Below, in pieces: positions 1-7,606 of a stretch of 64,000 bases of DNA. The stretch spans positions 79,323-143,322 of the forward strand of contig CACXYM010000005.1 in assembly GCA_902771935.1 (NCBI GenBank). Reading direction: 5' to 3'. The position numbers and the translations under genes were made by a program. Under the pieces are notes generated by a model, which was not told the DNA's origin, searched no databases, and saw nothing but the letters and a program-made list of their open reading frames with translations. Position 1 is the stretch's first letter; each line of letters opens with the position of its first letter. Origin of the DNA: an uncultured Bacteroidales bacterium (lineage in GTDB: Bacteria; Bacteroidota; Bacteroidia; Bacteroidales; Paludibacteraceae).

Positions 1-1
1 T

Positions 2-982
2 GAGCGTCGCGCCGAATTGATGGTTGAACTGATGGAGTCAAACAAGGAATACACGAGCGCTGAGATGGTGAAGATATTCAAGTCGTTAGGCGAGCAAGTT
101 TCTCCATCCACGGTTCATTTGCTGTATTGTTACTACGGTAGTCAGCACTATTATAATGATAGTCTTCGGATGAGTCTGGAAGGTTTGCTTTACTATGCTG
201 CCGATACCTTGATTAAGGATCAACAAGTGACAGCATTCCTGGATGAAAAGACTCGTGCTTTAATAGAAGATATTCCGAATCAGTTGAAAGATGGTATTGG
301 TATGTTGAGCCACGACGATTACGCATTGATGGTGCTTGTGACCAATTTACCAGATGAATCTCCCGAGACTTATGCTTTTGTGGAGGAACTTGATAGTTTG
401 TCGTCTGCGATATTGGATGAACCATACTATTTGGTTGGCGAATCAGTTATGTTTGACGAGATGAAACGAGGATTCAGCGCTGAAATGACGAGGATTACGT
501 TGTTTACGATATTGGCTATTTTCTTGATAGTTGCACTTACGTTCAAATCTATATTTGTTCCGATTATTCTGGTGATGACTGTTATGACGGCCGTGTTTGT
601 AAACGTAACCGTAAGTGGTTGGATATCAGGCGGTATGTTGTATCTTGCTTACTTGATTGTTCAAAGTATTTTGATGGGTGCGACGATAGACTATGGAATT
701 TTGTTCGCTAACTATTATAAGGAACATCGGCGTGTGGAGGATGAGTATGAAGCGAGCAAGCAAGCGTATCGTGGTTCGATACGTACTATTATGACATCCG
801 GTATCATTATGGTCATTGGTCCTGGTGTAATGGCAGTATCGGTTGATGATGTGGCTATTTCGTCAATTGTAGGTTGTTTGGCCATCGGTTCGGCAGTGTC
901 GGTATTATTGATTCTGTTCGTACTGCCAGGAATATTGGTGGCTTTCGATAGATGGGTTGTTAATAAAAAGAAGTGCAAATGA
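2..982 (+). CDS. MMPL/RND-family exporter, C-terminal part (5' end outside window)
   Basis: The reading frame is open from the first bases of the window, so this is the 3' end of a longer gene; about 326 residues are visible. After a soluble, mostly periplasmic stretch come at least five hydrophobic segments (roughly residues 165-325). The motif GATIDYGILFANYY fits the conserved fourth transmembrane helix of MMPL/RND transporters, where an Asp-Tyr pair carries protons. The likely role is proton-driven export of a lipid or other hydrophobic compound across the inner membrane; substrate unknown. The stop codon overlaps the next start (ATGA), so the two genes are translationally coupled. Family call is firm, substrate is not. 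Confidence 0.85.
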   Translation, partial: ERRAELMVELMESNKEYTSAEMVKIFKSLGEQVSPSTVHLLYCYYGSQHYYNDSLRMSLEGLLYYAADTLIKDQQVTAFLDEKTRALIEDIPNQLKDGIGMLSHDDYALMVLVTNLPDESPETYAFVEELDSLSSAILDEPYYLVGESVMFDEMKRGFSAEMTRITLFTILAIFLIVALTFKSIFVPIILVMTVMTAVFVNVTVSGWISGGMLYLAYLIVQSILMGATIDYGILFANYYKEHRRVEDEYEASKQAYRGSIRTIMTSGIIMVIGPGVMAVSVDDVAISSIVGCLAIGSAVSVLLILFVLPGILVAFDRWVVNKKKCK

Positions 983-1881
983 TACGCGTCAGGAAAAACG
1001 ATACGGTTTATAAGGTAAGAACGGAGGAACAACTTCTTCCGTTTCTTATGCAACAGATGAGCGGCAAGAGTCGTAATAGTACCAAGTCTTTATTAGCGCA
1101 TCGGCAAGTACTTGTTAACGGAGCTGTTCAGACTCGTCATGATGTGGCATTGCGAGCCGGAGATGTGGTGACGATATTATCCGGAAAAGGCAATGTGGAG
1201 TTGAAACATCCAAAACTGAAGTTGGTTTATGAAGACGAGTATCTGATTGTGGTGGAGAAAAAGCAAGGTCTGCTTACTGTTCCTGTGAATGCGGGAAGTA
1301 AGGAAATGACGGTTTTTTCGATATTGAAAGGATACGTAAAGAAGCAAAATCCGCGCAATGGTATCTATGTTGTACATCGTTTAGACCGAGAAACGAGCGG
1401 ATTGTTGGTTTTTGCCAAAACGCCTGAAATGCAGAATTATATGCGTACATATTGGAAAGAACTGGTTAAGCAACGTACATATATAGCTCTTGCAGAAGGC
1501 AGTTTTGCGAAGAAAGAAGATACGATAACAACGTGGCTAACAGAGGATAAACGTAATGCAGTAGTTTATTCGTCTCCTGTTGATGATGGCGGTGATGTGG
1601 CGATTACGCATTATAAGGTTGTTCGTGAGCGGACATTGCCTGATAAGAGTGTGATATCTCAAGTGGAATTGCATTTGGATACAGGACGTACGAACCAGAT
1701 CCGTGTTCATTTGGCATCGATAGGTCATCCTGTTGTGGGTGATAGGAAGTATGGCCACGGCAATACATACAGCCCATTTGACCGATTGTGTCTGCATGCT
1801 CGTGTGTTGGAATTCATTCATCCGGCGACCGAGACGGTAGTTCATTTTGAGACTTCTATTCCGAAGGATTTTCGACGTTAA
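979..1881 (+). CDS. RluA-family RNA pseudouridine synthase
   Basis: A 300-residue protein that should convert uridine to pseudouridine in rRNA or tRNA. An S4-like RNA-binding region occupies about residues 15-75, followed by the catalytic domain with HRLDRETSG, whose Asp is the family nucleophile, and a C-terminal RTNQIRVHLASIGHPVVGD stretch typical of RluA/RluC/RluD enzymes. A GTG lies six bases upstream at 973, but the ATG at 979 is preferred because it overlaps the stop codon of the transporter gene as ATGA. Which RNA position is modified cannot be told from sequence alone. Confidence 0.92.
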   Translation: MIRVRKNDTVYKVRTEEQLLPFLMQQMSGKSRNSTKSLLAHRQVLVNGAVQTRHDVALRAGDVVTILSGKGNVELKHPKLKLVYEDEYLIVVEKKQGLLTVPVNAGSKEMTVFSILKGYVKKQNPRNGIYVVHRLDRETSGLLVFAKTPEMQNYMRTYWKELVKQRTYIALAEGSFAKKEDTITTWLTEDKRNAVVYSSPVDDGGDVAITHYKVVRERTLPDKSVISQVELHLDTGRTNQIRVHLASIGHPVVGDRKYGHGNTYSPFDRLCLHARVLEFIHPATETVVHFETSIPKDFRR

Positions 1882-1887
1882 GTGACT

Positions 1888-1934
1888 AAAAAATGCTTTT
1901 AACTGGCAAAAAATGGCTGAAATTGCATTTTTTT
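1888..1934. terminator. Possible bidirectional terminator after the RluA gene
   Basis: AAAAAATGC at 1888-1896 is matched by its exact reverse complement GCATTTTTT at 1925-1933, with A and T runs on the outside. The loop is 28 bases and the stem is A/T-rich, so it is a weak candidate. Position, directly after the RluA stop and before the next promoter, supports it. Confidence 0.35.
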
Positions 1935-1944
1935 GTCAAAAAAA

Positions 1945-1976
1945 TTTGGACATGTCATAAAAATGTTATACCTTTG
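1945..1976 (+). promoter_or_regulatory. Promoter for small ORF, greA and HIT gene
   Basis: TTTG at 1945-1948, a 20-base spacer, and TACCTTTG at 1969-1976 exactly match the Bacteroidota housekeeping promoter. Transcription should start near 1983, leaving a leader of about 135 bases before the small ORF at 2118. Confidence 0.85.
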
Positions 1977-2023
1977 CACCCGAAAACAAACAAATTTTCA
2001 TAGTTAAGGTTTAGGTTTTATGG

Positions 2024-2051
2024 CATCAGGAGGCTGAGAAGTTTCCTGATG
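2024..2051 (+). promoter_or_regulatory. Leader hairpin upstream of the small ORF
   Basis: CATCAGGA (2024-2031) and TCCTGATG (2044-2051) form a perfect 8-bp stem with a 12-base loop, followed by TTTT. It lies in the leader between the promoter and the ORF at 2118. A second short inverted repeat, CTTATT/AATAAG, follows just upstream of the ORF. Role unknown; attenuation or mRNA stability are possible. Confidence 0.5.
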
Positions 2052-2117
2052 TTTTAAAGAAAGAGTACACTTGAGAGAGAGGTGCTTATTTTTTTTACGA
2101 ATAAGGAAAAGGAAGAA

Positions 2118-2225
2118 ATGAGTAAAACTGATGAACAAAATCCAAATTTAGTACCGGATTTAACGGATACGGAAGAGGCTCGCAAGGCATTTATAGCATC
2201 CGAGATTTTTAATCGTAAATATTGA
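2118..2225 (+). CDS. 35-residue small protein upstream of greA, function unknown
   Basis: ATG at 2118 opens a 35-codon frame ending TGA at 2225, ten bases before greA. A purine-rich AGGAAG precedes the start. The protein is acidic at the front (MSKTDEQNPN) and ends in EARKAFIASEIFNRKY, an amphipathic, aromatic-ended segment. It sits downstream of a textbook promoter and a leader hairpin, in an operon with greA and the HIT gene. I cannot name a family. Because of its size it is easily missed by gene callers; conservation of the C-terminal segment would be the deciding evidence. Confidence 0.6.
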   Translation: MSKTDEQNPNLVPDLTDTEEARKAFIASEIFNRKY

Positions 2226-2235
2226 TACAAAGAAT

Positions 2236-2706
2236 ATGGCAACAACCTACATGACTGCAGAGGGATTGCAGAAACTGAAAGATGAGCTCCAATTTTTGGA
2301 GGGAACAGAGCGTCCGCGTGTTATTGCAGCGATAGCTGAAGCACGTGATAAAGGCGATTTGAGCGAGAATGCAGAGTATGATGCTGCGAAAGAGGAACAA
2401 GGTCACCTTGAAACCAAAATTGCTCAACTCAAGACCAAAATCATGGACGCAAGAATAATAGATGAGACTACCATCAAAACCGATGAAGTTCAGATTTTGA
2501 CCAAGGTTAAGGTGGAAAATCTCAAGAATGGTCAGCAGAAGACTTATCAATTGGTAACCGAAGATGAAGCTAATATTCTTGAGGGAAGAATAGCTGTTAC
2601 CACTCCGATTGCTAAGGGTTTGATGGGAAAGAAAGTTGGTGACATAGCCCAAGTTCAAGTGCCTGCTGGAATTATGGAATTTAAGATATTAGAGATTAGT
2701 CTATGA
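2236..2706 (+). CDS. greA: Transcription elongation factor GreA
   Basis: 156 residues, the usual GreA length. The N-terminal coiled coil (about residues 8-75) carries the acidic tip motif DLSENAEYDAA, which enters the RNA polymerase secondary channel and stimulates cleavage of backtracked RNA. The C-terminal globular domain (about 80-156) includes TPIAKGLMGKKVGD, typical of the FKBP-like GreA/GreB fold. The stop codon overlaps the next start as ATGA, so it is translationally coupled to the HIT gene. Confidence 0.96.
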   Translation: MATTYMTAEGLQKLKDELQFLEGTERPRVIAAIAEARDKGDLSENAEYDAAKEEQGHLETKIAQLKTKIMDARIIDETTIKTDEVQILTKVKVENLKNGQQKTYQLVTEDEANILEGRIAVTTPIAKGLMGKKVGDIAQVQVPAGIMEFKILEISL

Positions 2707-3110
2707 CCATTTTTACTCGCATTATCAAAGGCGAAATACCGAGTTACAAGGTAGCGGAAGATGCTCGCTACTATGCATTTTTGGACATTAATCCTCTCAA
2801 GAAAGGGCATACTTTAGTGATTCCGAAATTGCCAGAACCTGAGGCAGATTACATCTTTGATTTGGATGATGATTTGTTAGCGGGCATGATGGTTTTTGCC
2901 AAGAAGGTGGCTGCAGGCATTAAAGCGGCTACGGGTTGCAAGCGCGTAGGTGTAGCAGTACTAGGAATGGAAGTGAACCATGTTCATGTTCACTTGATTC
3001 CGTTGGATTCGGAAAAAGATATGCTTTTCAGCAATCCGAAACTGCAATTACCTAGTGCAGAAATGGCGTCGATAGCTAATTCTATCGCACAAGCCATTGA
3101 TCCTGTTTAA
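2703..3110 (+). CDS. HIT-family nucleotide hydrolase
   Basis: A 135-residue histidine-triad protein. The signature HVHVHLIP near residue 98 supplies the catalytic histidine that attacks nucleotide phosphoramidates or dinucleoside polyphosphates. The N-terminal TIFTRIIKGEIPSYKV start is typical of the Hint/HinT-like branch. It follows greA with a 4-base overlap, an arrangement suggesting co-expression. The physiological substrate is uncertain, as for most bacterial HIT proteins. It converges with the DUF2147 gene, the two stop regions overlapping by 4 bases. Confidence 0.92.
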   Translation: MTIFTRIIKGEIPSYKVAEDARYYAFLDINPLKKGHTLVIPKLPEPEADYIFDLDDDLLAGMMVFAKKVAAGIKAATGCKRVGVAVLGMEVNHVHVHLIPLDSEKDMLFSNPKLQLPSAEMASIANSIAQAIDPV

Positions 3111-3538
3111 TTGGCTTTAATCCACGTTTGGTTACGCCCAAGGAATCCGCGTTTATCAAGGCTGCCTCTTAAAACAAAGCGGCCTTCTTTTAAGTAAATT
3201 TTGCCGTAATAGAACTTTCCGGATTCTGGATCCAAGACTTGTCCCTCGCGTAATTCGCCATCAATTGCTTTCATATTGCGAATAATCACCAATCCCTCCA
3301 AAGGTTTGTTATGATCTTCTCCCTCGCACTTGTCGCATACTTGGCCGGAAGGCCCTACTAACATCTTGGCAATTTTGCCATAATATAGTCCATTAGAGCC
3401 TTTGTATATTTCTACGATGGAGAAATTGTCTCCTGTTTTGTCGTCGACGGTTTTCCATTTTCCGACGATTTGATCCACTTGACTAAAAAGGCTAATCGGC
3501 AATATTAATAGTGCCACAAAAATACAGAAATGTTTCAT
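3107..3538 (-). CDS. Secreted DUF2147-family protein
   Basis: 143 residues with a cleavable signal peptide (hydrophobic LLILPISLFSQ near residue 10-20). The mature part has IVGKWKT near the start, a Cys pair in VCDKCEGEDHNKPL and a C-terminal NQTWIK, matching the DUF2147 family of periplasmic or outer-membrane small beta-rich proteins. Molecular function unknown. It has its own promoter, which overlaps the divergent promoter of the pyrophosphatase gene. Confidence 0.82.
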   Translation of the reverse strand: MKHFCIFVALLILPISLFSQVDQIVGKWKTVDDKTGDNFSIVEIYKGSNGLYYGKIAKMLVGPSGQVCDKCEGEDHNKPLEGLVIIRNMKAIDGELREGQVLDPESGKFYYGKIYLKEGRFVLRGSLDKRGFLGRNQTWIKAN

Positions 3539-3557
3539 ATTCGTTTAATTTTTGGTG

Positions 3558-3589
3558 CAAAAGTAGTGTTTTATTTGCAAATGTGCAAA
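3558..3589 (-). promoter_or_regulatory. Promoter for the DUF2147 gene
   Basis: On the minus strand TTTG (3589-3586), 20-base spacer and TACTTTTG (3565-3558). It interleaves with the plus-strand promoter at 3574-3605, so both cannot be occupied by RNA polymerase at once. Confidence 0.8.
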
Positions 3590-3605
3590 TAATATAGTAC
3601 TTTTG
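3574..3605 (+). promoter_or_regulatory. Promoter for rdgB-porZ
   Basis: TTTG at 3574-3577, 20-base spacer, TACTTTTG at 3598-3605. The start should lie near 3612, giving a leader of about 20 bases. Overlaps the opposite promoter by 16 bases. Confidence 0.82.
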
Positions 3606-3630
3606 TGGGCATATTTATGAAAATCGTAAT

Positions 3631-4230
3631 ATGAATTCATCGAAATCATTAGTTTTTGCATCCAATAATGCGCATAAATTGGAAGAAGTACGTCGTATCT
3701 TATCTCCTCGTGAAGTGTTAAGTCTAAATGATATAGGTTTTTATACCGAGATAGATGAAACAGGGATGACCTTGGAGGAAAATTCCATGATTAAGGCAGA
3801 ATCTGTGTATAATTGGCTTCGGGCCAATCAACGTGCGGACGAATTCGATGTTTTTGCAGATGATACTGGATTGGAAATAGAAGCTCTCAACGGACAGCCG
3901 GGCGTGTTCACTGCTCGCTGGGCAGGCGAACCGGTGTGTGATGCAAATAATAGAAGGAAAGCGCTTAGTGAACTGGCAGATAAGACTAATCGTAATGCCC
4001 GTTTCCGTACGGTTATTACGCTCATTCAAAGAGGAGAAAAACAGCAAGTGGTAGGAGAAGTTCGAGGTGTTATTGCTAAGAAGGAAGCCGGAGGAAACGG
4101 ATTCGGATATGATTCACTTTTTATTCCTGAAGGATATGACAAGACCTTTGCCCAATTGCCAGCTGAGGTGAAAAATAGTATTAGCCATCGTGCTCGCGCG
4201 TTGGCAGAATTGGCTAAAATAATCAAATAG
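3631..4230 (+). CDS. rdgB: Non-canonical purine NTP pyrophosphatase (RdgB/HAM1)
   Basis: 199 residues. Removes pyrophosphate from ITP, dITP and XTP to keep deaminated purines out of nucleic acids. Family motifs are in order: FASNNAHKLEEVR at the start, DDTGLEIEALNGQPGVFTAR in the middle (metal-binding Asp pair), GYDSLFIPEG and SHRARAL near the end for base recognition. It is followed 7 bases later by the porZ-like gene, with which it appears to share a promoter. Confidence 0.95.
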   Translation: MNSSKSLVFASNNAHKLEEVRRILSPREVLSLNDIGFYTEIDETGMTLEENSMIKAESVYNWLRANQRADEFDVFADDTGLEIEALNGQPGVFTARWAGEPVCDANNRRKALSELADKTNRNARFRTVITLIQRGEKQQVVGEVRGVIAKKEAGGNGFGYDSLFIPEGYDKTFAQLPAEVKNSISHRARALAELAKIIK

Positions 4231-4237
4231 AGTACTT

Positions 4238-6553
4238 ATGAAACGACCATTTGTTATATTATTGTTTTCTATAATCCTTGCAACGTTGCCGGTTGCGGCA
4301 AATGATGAGTTCATGGAACTTGATAAGTGGCGGCTACATCCTGCGTATGCTAATGTTAATTCAATAGCCGCATCGAATGATAAGATTTATGCACTGTCTG
4401 AGGGTGCTCTTTTCTCAGTGAACAAAAAGGATGAAACAATAGAATACTATAGCAAATTAGATGGACTATCAAGTGCGGATATTCAGTTGATTGCATTTAA
4501 CAAGATTGCAAATAAACTGGTTTTGGTCTATCGTAATGGTATGGTTGATTTGGTCAAGGATAGACAAATTGCGTCCTTGTCCGACTTGTATTTAAAGCGA
4601 GAAACATCCGAAATTTCATTCAATAGTATTACTCTGTACGATCAGTATGGATATCTTGCGACGTCAACGGGAATCATAGTTGTTGACCTTAAAAAGGATG
4701 AGATAAAGGATACGTATTACATTGGGGACAATGCTTCGGACGTAAATGTTCGGGCAATCGCTTTCTGCAAGGATAGTATTTTTGCTGTATCAGATTCGCT
4801 GCTATACAAAGGGGCTATCAAGGATAATCTAATAGACTATCGTAATTGGAAAACAGCCTTACTGCCGCAGAAAGAGAATGTTCAATCATTAGCCGTTTTG
4901 AATTATCCGTATTTGTTGCAAAACAATACTTTGTACCGCTATGATGCAGGTTCGTGGCAGGAAGTTACTGATACAAAGTATCGTTGGATACGGACGAATG
5001 GAAATCAGATACTTGCTGAAACGACATCCAATATGCTTGTTGCTATCCATACCGATGAATCTGTAAAAAACCTAACTGATGAATTTAGGGCATATGATGC
5101 AATTTGTGAAAATGGTCAATATTGGTTGGCTGCAGGAGGTGTTGGCTTAATGCGCTATACCTCAGACGGATTTCAACAATTTCTTCCGAACGGACCTATC
5201 TGTAATTTGCCATATCGTTTGCAGTTCTTTGGCGAAACATTGATGATGACCCAAGGCGGAAGATGGGCCAGTGCTTTCCGCAGAGCAGGACATGTAATGT
5301 GGTATGACAATGTAAATAAATGGCAAGCAATCACACAGGATCGTATTGCGGCAAAAATATCGAATTGGGTTATGGATATTATGAATTACGCTGTGGATCC
5401 TAATAACAGCAACCATTTCTTTGCAACTACTAACGGATCCGGACTAGTGGAATTCTTGAATGGTGAGGCCATCAAACTATATACAGAAAAGAATAGTACT
5501 TTACGTTCCGATTTGGAGAATGACGATACTCCTTACTATCTTCGTACTGATGGTGCGTTGTATGATGCGGATGGAAACTTGTGGGTTCTCAATACAGGTT
5601 CGCGAGGATATCCAATCAATATATTGTCGCCTGATGGTGTATGGCATGGGCTACCTTTGCGCAGTGGAGGTCAGTATATCACACTTACTACCCCTGCCCC
5701 TCTTATTGCTGATAGGAAGTATCCAAATAGTAAATGGCTCTTGGATTGCCGTAGTACTCAGGGAGTTATTTTAATAGATGATAATGGGACCCCATTTATA
5801 TCATCGGATGACCATGTCATGAAAAGAAATACTTTTGTGGATCAGAATGGCACATCTTTCTCTCCTGAGAAGTATTTTACATTAGCGCAGGACAAAGATG
5901 GCATCCTATGGGTAGGTACTCAAGCCGGACTATTCTTAATAGAGACAGCAGAAGGCTTCCTTGAATCGGCTGCATGCAAACGTGTCATCATCAGTAGGGA
6001 AGATGAGGAGACGCAGTTGGCTGATTACTTGCTGGCAGATGAACAGATTAATTGTATTGTTGTTGATGGCGGAAACAGAAAATGGATTGGAACCGCTGCG
6101 TCAGGACTATTTTTAATGTCTTCAGACGGGTTGGAGACTATCCATCATTTTACAGTGGATAATTCCCCACTACCGTCCAACGAGGTATTATCTATTGCTA
6201 TTCATCCGACGACAGGTGAAGTGTTTATCGGTACGGCCAGTGGACTCGCCTCATATCGTGGTGATGCATCTGACCCAGAAGAGAATTTTGATGAGGTTTA
6301 TGCTTATCCCAACCCTGCACCGCGCGATTATGCAGGATCATTTACGATTGCCAGATTGATGGATAATTCTGTAGTCAATATTATTGATGCAGGAGGTAAT
6401 CTGGTTTGTAAAACAAGATCCAATGGAGGAATAGCTGTTTGGGATGGAAAGAACTTAAATGGCGAACGTGTTGCATCGGGCATCTACACCGTTTTATGTA
6501 ACGGAGAAGATGGAGCACATGCGGTGACCAAGATTTTCATCTTGACCAGATAA
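4238..6553 (+). CDS. porZ: PorZ-like type IX secretion system protein
   Basis: 771 residues, close to the P. gingivalis PorZ length. A signal peptide (about residues 1-21, ending PVAA) is followed by repeated beta-propeller-like blades, for example NVNSIAASNDKIYALSEGAL, DGILWVGTQAGLFL and NRKWIGTAASGLFL, as in two-component regulator propellers. The last ~85 residues (YPNPAPRDYAG ... SGIYTVL ... KIFILTR) form a type IX sorting domain. In P. gingivalis PorZ sits at the cell surface in the attachment complex with PorU, PorV and PorQ, and helps link cargo to anionic LPS. The call rests on overall architecture and N-terminal similarity from memory; another propeller protein with a sorting domain is the alternative. 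Confidence 0.85.
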   Translation: MKRPFVILLFSIILATLPVAANDEFMELDKWRLHPAYANVNSIAASNDKIYALSEGALFSVNKKDETIEYYSKLDGLSSADIQLIAFNKIANKLVLVYRNGMVDLVKDRQIASLSDLYLKRETSEISFNSITLYDQYGYLATSTGIIVVDLKKDEIKDTYYIGDNASDVNVRAIAFCKDSIFAVSDSLLYKGAIKDNLIDYRNWKTALLPQKENVQSLAVLNYPYLLQNNTLYRYDAGSWQEVTDTKYRWIRTNGNQILAETTSNMLVAIHTDESVKNLTDEFRAYDAICENGQYWLAAGGVGLMRYTSDGFQQFLPNGPICNLPYRLQFFGETLMMTQGGRWASAFRRAGHVMWYDNVNKWQAITQDRIAAKISNWVMDIMNYAVDPNNSNHFFATTNGSGLVEFLNGEAIKLYTEKNSTLRSDLENDDTPYYLRTDGALYDADGNLWVLNTGSRGYPINILSPDGVWHGLPLRSGGQYITLTTPAPLIADRKYPNSKWLLDCRSTQGVILIDDNGTPFISSDDHVMKRNTFVDQNGTSFSPEKYFTLAQDKDGILWVGTQAGLFLIETAEGFLESAACKRVIISREDEETQLADYLLADEQINCIVVDGGNRKWIGTAASGLFLMSSDGLETIHHFTVDNSPLPSNEVLSIAIHPTTGEVFIGTASGLASYRGDASDPEENFDEVYAYPNPAPRDYAGSFTIARLMDNSVVNIIDAGGNLVCKTRSNGGIAVWDGKNLNGERVASGIYTVLCNGEDGAHAVTKIFILTR

Positions 6554-6568
6554 TTTAATGTGTTTGTG

Positions 6569-7153
6569 TTAATGGATTAATCGTAGGAATTCGTTCCGTG
6601 TTTCGGGACGAGTGAATGCTCCGGTAAAATCCGATGTGGTAGTGATGCTGTTTTGTTTTTCAGTGCCACGCATTTTCATGCATAAATGTTCAGCTTCTAC
6701 AACCACCATGACGCCTAAAGGATCAAGCGTACGTTGAATGCAGTCCTTAATCTGGGTTGTCATGCGTTCTTGAATCTGCAAGCGACGAGCATATACATCC
6801 ACAACTCTTGCTATTTTGCTAAGCCCTGTAACGCGTTTTCCATTAGGAATATATGCAATATGTACTTTACCGAAGAAAGGTAATAAATGGTGTTCACATA
6901 GTGAGTAGAAGTCAATATCCTTTACGACGACCATATGACGATAGTCATCTTCAAATAATGCAGAGCGCAAGATTGCGTCTGGATCTTCCTTGTATCCCTT
7001 GGTCAAATATTGAAAAGCTTCGCCAACTCGTTCCGGAGTGCGTTGTAATCCTTGGCGTGTAACATCTTCTCCCAACCCTGTAATAATCGCAGAAACATGT
7101 TCAGCGATACTTTTCGTTATGGTCTTATCTTCCTTGAATACTTGTAAGTTCAT
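6569..7153 (-). CDS. folE: GTP cyclohydrolase I
   Basis: 194 residues; converts GTP to 7,8-dihydroneopterin triphosphate, the first step of folate or queuosine precursor synthesis. Zinc ligands are visible in [16 protein letters not shown] and in [28 protein letters not shown] and the C-terminal EFLRL are family-typical. It is the last gene of the minus-strand run from gyrB and overlaps the SPOR gene by 4 bases. It converges with porZ across 15 bases, with no clear terminator seen. Confidence 0.96.
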   Translation of the reverse strand: MNLQVFKEDKTITKSIAEHVSAIITGLGEDVTRQGLQRTPERVGEAFQYLTKGYKEDPDAILRSALFEDDYRHMVVVKDIDFYSLCEHHLLPFFGKVHIAYIPNGKRVTGLSKIARVVDVYARRLQIQERMTTQIKDCIQRTLDPLGVMVVVEAEHLCMKMRGTEKQNSITTTSDFTGAFTRPETRNEFLRLIH

Positions 7154-7602
7154 TTTTTTATAGTTACTTGATCACGTACAACATAAGTATCTCCCATTAA
7201 TTCAGGGAACAATTGTACAAAATTAGTTTTAAACTCTTGTGCTTCTACGTAGGTCTCGAAATCGCCAACACGTACTTTCCAGAATGGTGGTACGTAGGAA
7301 ACATAGATGGGCATATCCAATTTGGATTGCATATCTTTTTCCAAACGCATAGCTTCTTGTTTAGCCAGTTGTTGGTGATTGGATGAGTAAATTTGTACAC
7401 GGTATCCCGCCATTTCAACTACTTGAGATGATTTGCCGGTAGTTTTCTCGCGCAGCAGTCGTGCTACGGATTCGCTTTGGTACACTTGAACATTTGGCAT
7501 TTCATCCGTTATCAAGGTGTCCTGTACGACTACGGCTATACTGTCGTCTGCATAACTATACATGCCGAAGGCGAGGCTGACTATAAATAGAATTTTTTTC
7601 AT
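7150..7602 (-). CDS. Secreted SPOR-domain protein
   Basis: 150 residues from the ATG at 7602. A longer frame upstream exists but overlaps the kinase gene, whereas this start gives a good signal peptide ([17 protein letters not shown]). The C-terminal ~75 residues ([19 protein letters not shown] ... [16 protein letters not shown]) match SPOR domains, which bind glycan strands of peptidoglycan stripped of stem peptides, usually at the division septum. A role in envelope maintenance or division is inferred. It lies 4 bases after the kinase gene. Confidence 0.85.
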   Translation of the reverse strand: MKKILFIVSLAFGMYSYADDSIAVVVQDTLITDEMPNVQVYQSESVARLLREKTTGKSSQVVEMAGYRVQIYSSNHQQLAKQEAMRLEKDMQSKLDMPIYVSYVPPFWKVRVGDFETYVEAQEFKTNFVQLFPELMGDTYVVRDQVTIKK

Positions 7603-7606
7603 GCTA

